A DNA stretch of 9,517 nucleotides from Planctomycetales bacterium (GTDB lineage Bacteria; Planctomycetota; Phycisphaerae; SM23-33): NCBI GenBank assembly GCA_030673005.1, contig DAOVFI010000066.1:1-9517 (forward strand), in the 5' to 3' direction. How positions within the stretch are numbered: position 1 is the stretch's first letter; every line of letters starts with the position of its first letter. The notes under the pieces are model-generated. The model saw only the letters and a program-made list of their open reading frames with translations. It had not been told where the DNA came from and searched no databases. The translations under genes were made by a program, and so were the position numbers. Below are positions 6,628-9,517 of the stretch, one piece after another.

Positions 6628-6656
6628 AGAATATCACCTCCCTGATACATCGTCAA
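6628..6656 (-). promoter_or_regulatory. Promoter of the two-lipoprotein unit
   Basis: On the minus strand TTGACG (6651-6656, 5 of 6) and TATTCT (6628-6633, 4 of 6) are separated by exactly 17 bases. Transcription should start near 6621, leaving a leader of about 80 bases before GTG 6542. The spacer and -10 box overlap a small inverted repeat GGGAG/CTCCC (arms 6625-6629 and 6638-6642). It resembles a ribosome site (GGGAGGTGAT), but no reading frame follows it. Confidence 0.6.
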
Positions 6657-6799
6657 CGGAAAATTGAGAAAAAACATACACCCGATTCAAATCGTCCGTT
6701 TCCGTCCTGCAACTTGAGTAACGCCATTTTTCACGCCGCCGAGTGGAAAGCCTTTATTTACCTGTTCTTTTCGCGATGGGAATTCGGCGCCGCAGACGT

Positions 6800-7153
6800 T
6801 TACGTTTCTATCTCCACGAGATCGCTGAGGTCCACGTCGTTTTTTTTCTCGTAGTCATTCAGGCGTTCAATCCGTTCGAGGTCATCGCTGATCCTGTTGG
6901 CGAGTTTGAAGATATAAGGTTTGCCTTCCAGTCTGGCCTGGAGGTCGGCGATCATGTCGGACCAGTTGCCTTCGTACAGATCGCGTTTCAGCACGACCAG
7001 CATGCGCTCTTCGCGGCTCATGCTTCGAACGAACCGGCGCACCTTCTGGTCGTGCCCGGCCTTGACTCGCCTAGGCGTCACAGGCGACTCCTTGAACGGC
7101 AGGTCCCGCCCGTCCGGGCGATATTTAATCGCTGCCGGTTGTTCCCGATTCAC
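6800..7153 (-). CDS. Small charged helical protein of unknown function
   Basis: I do not recognise this 117-residue protein. It starts with GTG at 7153; an in-frame stop (TGA) lies 14 codons upstream, and no clear ribosome site precedes the start, so an internal ATG at 7021 is an alternative. The first 40 residues are basic and proline-containing, probably disordered. From about residue 43, SMSREERMLVVLKRDLYEGN and DMIADLQARLEGKPYIFKLA are followed by RISDDLERIERLNDYEKKND, an amphipathic helical stretch ending in an acidic tail DLSDLVEIET. There is no signal peptide, membrane segment, cysteine cluster or zinc site. The regular heptad-like pattern and absence of rare-looking stretches support it being a real gene. 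It is transcribed away from the membrane-protein gene at 7379, from a shared upstream region. No terminator is evident after its stop. Confidence 0.7.
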   Translation of the reverse strand: MNREQPAAIKYRPDGRDLPFKESPVTPRRVKAGHDQKVRRFVRSMSREERMLVVLKRDLYEGNWSDMIADLQARLEGKPYIFKLANRISDDLERIERLNDYEKKNDVDLSDLVEIET

Positions 7154-7180
7154 CGGCTTGCGGGACAGGCCCTGTTTTTT

Positions 7181-7186
7181 ATTATA
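7181..7186 (-). promoter_or_regulatory. Possible -10 box for the small helical-protein gene
   Basis: A perfect TATAAT on the minus strand lies 27 bases upstream of the GTG start at 7153. No good -35 box is present at 16-18 bases; TTGGCA is 21 bases away, which is too far. If used, the leader would be only about 20 bases long. Confidence 0.35.
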
Positions 7187-7206
7187 TCAGCGCTTCAGTC
7201 CGGGTC

Positions 7207-7233
7207 TTGCCAAACCTGCCTGATGCCTATAAT
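7207..7233 (+). promoter_or_regulatory. Possible promoter of the DUF6159-like / ceramidase-like unit
   Basis: TTGCCA (7207-7212, 5 of 6) and a perfect TATAAT (7228-7233) lie 15 bases apart, shorter than ideal. The leader to ATG 7379 would be about 140 bases. It lies close to the opposite-facing TATAAT at 7181-7186, so the two genes share one divergent control region. Confidence 0.4.
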
Positions 7234-7378
7234 CTATGTCAGAACAGATGCAGCGTCAACTTCAAAACGATCCGGGATCGCGTCGGGAATTATTTTTTCA
7301 AAGGTTGCCGGGAGTGTTGCGATATGGCGGCGTGTATTGGCTGGGCGTGTAAGTCGCCCATAGCAGCGGGAGAAAGCC

Positions 7379-8251
7379 ATGTTTGAATCATTTAGTCGAA
7401 GCTGGGCCTATGCCAAGACCAGTTATGGGATACTCTGGGAAAATAAACGGCTGTTGATCTTTCCAATTCTGTCCGGTATCGCGGCGATGGTAGTTACTGC
7501 GAGTTTCCTGATCCCTCTGTACGGCAGCGGGGCGCTGGAACACTGGCTCCAAAGCACAGGAGACGAGGGTCGCCAGGCGTCCCGGGCGGGGATGTACGCC
7601 ACGGCCTTCCTGTTTTACTTCTGCCATTACTTTGTGATTGTATTTTTCAACACGGCGCTGATCGGAAGCACGCTGATGTGGATGAACGGGCAGACGCCAA
7701 CGCTGGCGGGGGGGTTATCGCTTGCCGTCAAGCGTCTCCCACAGATATTCGGATGGGCGGTGCTGTCGGCCGTGATCGGCACGCTGCTGCGAATCGTGGA
7801 AAATTCGCACAAAAGGGCCGGGCAGATAGTGGCAGCAATCCTCGGCTCGGCCTGGACGGCTATGACATTCTTCGTCGTTCCCGTTATCGCCGTTGACGGC
7901 GCCGGTCCCATCGAGGCCTTCAAGCGATCGCTCAAAACCCTTCGTTCGACCTGGGGAACCGCCCTGGTGGGGAACTTTTTCTCGCTGGTTATCCTGGGTC
8001 TGCTTTTCACATTCCCGATTCTTCTCGTCGGATTGTTGTTGCTGTACGCGGGTTTCAGCGTCGGATCAGTGCCCTTGATGATATTACTGATTGGCCTGTC
8101 CGTCGGGTTGATTGCAATTGCAATAGCGGCCTCCAGCGCTGCCGATACGATCTTTCGGGCGCTGCTGTTCAGTTACTCGACGGACCGGACGATCCCCGCG
8201 GGCATCGACACGTCGCAATTCGACGCGGCATTCGCCCCGTCGAAGGAATAG
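7379..8251 (+). CDS. DUF6159-like polytopic membrane protein
   Basis: The product is a 290-residue inner-membrane protein. The N-terminal motif SFSRSWAYAKTSYGILWENK precedes the first membrane segment (25-47). Further hydrophobic segments are about 72-101, 122-140, 149-172, 195-225 and 231-255, giving six spans. Between spans 4 and 5 the loop VDGAGPIEAFKRSLKTLRSTWG (172-193) matches the conserved VPVxxxExxGPxxAlkRSxxLlrrtWG pattern of this family and of related glycerophosphodiesterase-type membrane domains. The last 40 residues (FRALLFSYSTDRTIPAG onward) are soluble. GGGAGA at 7368-7373 lies 5 bases before the ATG. No catalytic residues are evident and the function of the family is unknown. 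It precedes the ceramidase-like gene by 43 bp on the same strand, so they may be co-transcribed. Confidence 0.88.
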   Translation: MFESFSRSWAYAKTSYGILWENKRLLIFPILSGIAAMVVTASFLIPLYGSGALEHWLQSTGDEGRQASRAGMYATAFLFYFCHYFVIVFFNTALIGSTLMWMNGQTPTLAGGLSLAVKRLPQIFGWAVLSAVIGTLLRIVENSHKRAGQIVAAILGSAWTAMTFFVVPVIAVDGAGPIEAFKRSLKTLRSTWGTALVGNFFSLVILGLLFTFPILLVGLLLLYAGFSVGSVPLMILLIGLSVGLIAIAIAASSAADTIFRALLFSYSTDRTIPAGIDTSQFDAAFAPSKE

Positions 8252-8294
8252 TTACACGCCGAAAACCGAAGAACAATTGTAAAGGAGTAAAGAA

Positions 8295-9517
8295 GTGTCG
8301 GATTCAGGAACTCGCCCTCATACTGTCCAGGAACATTTCGGAATGCCTGTCTATGTCGAAGACAGGACGCTGCCGGAACTGCCGGATCGCCCGTCACAGA
8401 TTAATGATGAAGGCGCCCCGGAAGGCAGGCGTCTTCGCGCCGGCGCCGGTAAGGTTGATATAACGCCGGACGGGCCGGTTACGATGCGCGGCTTCAAACC
8501 GCGGACTTCCACCGGCGTCCACGACCGGCCGCACGTCAGGGCGCTGATCCTGGACAACGGCGACGAAATGCTGGCGATTATCAGTTGGGACCGGCTGCAC
8601 GCCACCGGCTTCGAGGAGATAGCCGAGGCCCGGCGAAGGGTTAACGAGCGCACCGGCATTCCGGAGAAGAACATTCTCACCAGCATGACTCACACCCACT
8701 CCGGCTGCGAGGCCGATTTCCCGGCAGCCTCTGCCGAAGCGGCAGGACTCGCCTGGGAGAATATGAAAGACGCCCGCATCGGCGTCGGCTCGAAGATGAT
8801 CTACGGCATCGGCTCCAACCGCCGAATGCCCGACGGGACGGGACTGTGGAGCGGTAACGAGCCTAACCCCGACGCCGTCATGGACAACGAGTGCGGCGTG
8901 ATTCGCGTCGAGGACGAGCAGCGGAACATCATCGCCGTCGTGAGCAATTATTCGTCCCACCCGTCGGTACTGGAAGACCACAACACGCTGCTGAGCGGCG
9001 ATTACGCCGGTATCGGTATGCTGGAAATTGAAAAGCGCCTCGGAAGCGGGGCGGTCGCAATGTTCCTCCAGGGCTGCGCCGGGGATACCGGAACGCACAC
9101 CTTCAGGACCGGAAGGACCATCCCGGAGGCCGAGAAACTCGGCAATCGGTTCGCCGACGCCGTAATGGACATACTTCCGCACATCGACGTGAGTCGCTGG
9201 GTGCGCCTGGCCGGGGCGAACAGGATGATCGACCTGCCTGTAAAGAAATTCGACAAGGACGTCCCGACCCTTCCGCCGATTGTCGAGGGCGGCACGTCTA
9301 TAAAGGATGAGGTCCAGGCCCTTGTCGTCGCCGATGCGGTTTTACTGATCCTCGGCTCGATGGAGGCTTATGTCGAGATCGGCCTGATGATCAAGGACGC
9401 CTCGCCGTTCAGGCGGACGTTCACCGTTGCCTACTCCAACGGCCCGTGGTTGGGGTACATGCCCAGCCCGCACGGCTACGCCGTCAACGACCCGGACGCC
9501 GTGGGCAAGCAGAGCAC
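8295..9517 (+). CDS. Neutral/alkaline ceramidase-like hydrolase (C-terminus cut off)
   Basis: The frame is open from GTG 8295 to the right edge, 407 codons without a stop. AAGGAG at 8282-8287 lies 7 bases before the start. Known neutral ceramidases hydrolyse ceramide to sphingosine and fatty acid with a zinc centre. The visible part carries the family pattern: RAGAGKVDITPDGPVTMRGF (about 48-67), where the domain begins; TSMTHTHSG (129-137) with zinc-type His 133 and 135; NYSSHPS with His 222; SGDYAGIGM (234-242), matching the region of the catalytic Ser; and FLQGCAGDTG (257-266). About 45 residues precede the domain, are rich in Pro, Glu and Asp, and form no signal peptide, so the protein appears cytoplasmic, unlike secreted Pseudomonas ceramidase. 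Many bacterial proteins with this domain have unproven substrates, so the reaction is inferred. The C-terminal part lies beyond the window. Confidence 0.87.
   Translation, partial: MSDSGTRPHTVQEHFGMPVYVEDRTLPELPDRPSQINDEGAPEGRRLRAGAGKVDITPDGPVTMRGFKPRTSTGVHDRPHVRALILDNGDEMLAIISWDRLHATGFEEIAEARRRVNERTGIPEKNILTSMTHTHSGCEADFPAASAEAAGLAWENMKDARIGVGSKMIYGIGSNRRMPDGTGLWSGNEPNPDAVMDNECGVIRVEDEQRNIIAVVSNYSSHPSVLEDHNTLLSGDYAGIGMLEIEKRLGSGAVAMFLQGCAGDTGTHTFRTGRTIPEAEKLGNRFADAVMDILPHIDVSRWVRLAGANRMIDLPVKKFDKDVPTLPPIVEGGTSIKDEVQALVVADAVLLILGSMEAYVEIGLMIKDASPFRRTFTVAYSNGPWLGYMPSPHGYAVNDPDAVGKQS

Noticed and set aside
5823..6854. Long plus-strand reading frame (343 codons)
   Set aside because: It lies antisense to the LPP20-like lipoprotein gene and runs on through the promoter region; its composition is that of a complementary-strand shadow, with no ribosome site or recognisable motif.
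8394..9182. Minus-strand reading frame of 262 codons
   Set aside because: It is antisense to the ceramidase-like gene, which carries the HTHSG, SGDY and QGCAGD motifs over the same bases and has a good ribosome site.

Overview
The window looks like a moderately GC-rich bacterial chromosome segment, most likely from a planctomycete or a related PVC-group bacterium. That is an inference from gene content: a BlaI/BlaR1-type pair, a PQQ-repeat lipoprotein, small exported lipoproteins, a DUF6159-like membrane protein and a ceramidase-like hydrolase without a signal peptide. No rRNA, tRNA, CRISPR array, transposase or phage gene is visible. Both ends are cut inside genes: a BlaR1/M56 protein on the left and a ceramidase-like protein on the right.

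Layout. (1) Positions 1-669, minus strand: blaI-like repressor followed by a BlaR1-like M56 gene that starts in a 4-base stop/start overlap. In front of blaI lies a near-consensus promoter with two operator-like palindromes. (2) Positions 739-1591, minus strand: a conserved but uncharacterised protein, probably a TIM barrel, with a hairpin after its stop. (3) Positions 1592-1796: an intergenic region holding an 81-bp, nearly fully paired palindromic repeat. (4) Positions 1797-4681, minus strand: purH preceded by a PQQ-type beta-propeller lipoprotein gene, 26 bp apart and probably one transcript. (5) Positions 4918-6656, minus strand: two exported lipoprotein genes, one LPP20/FlgP-like and one with a FlgO-like domain, between a recognisable promoter and a strong intrinsic terminator. 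(6) Positions 6800-7153, minus strand: a small gene of unknown function. (7) Positions 7379-9517, plus strand: a polytopic DUF6159-like membrane protein followed 43 bp later by the truncated ceramidase-like gene.

How the parts work together. The blaI/blaR1 unit should be a self-repressed, signal-relieved switch: sensor protease, repressor, operator pair. purH performs the last two steps of purine (IMP) synthesis; the propeller gene before it has no obvious metabolic link. The FlgO-like and LPP20-like lipoproteins form a two-gene envelope unit resembling the flgO/flgP pair of polar-flagellated bacteria, but no flagellar gene is in view. The membrane protein and ceramidase-like gene may be co-transcribed.

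The points most worth a second look are the blaI operator/promoter architecture, the 81-bp palindrome, the FlgO/LPP20 lipoprotein pair and the uncharacterised barrel protein. I did not find strong evidence of a wholly new system. Several gene starts are best moved inward or to GTG codons, as explained in the entries.
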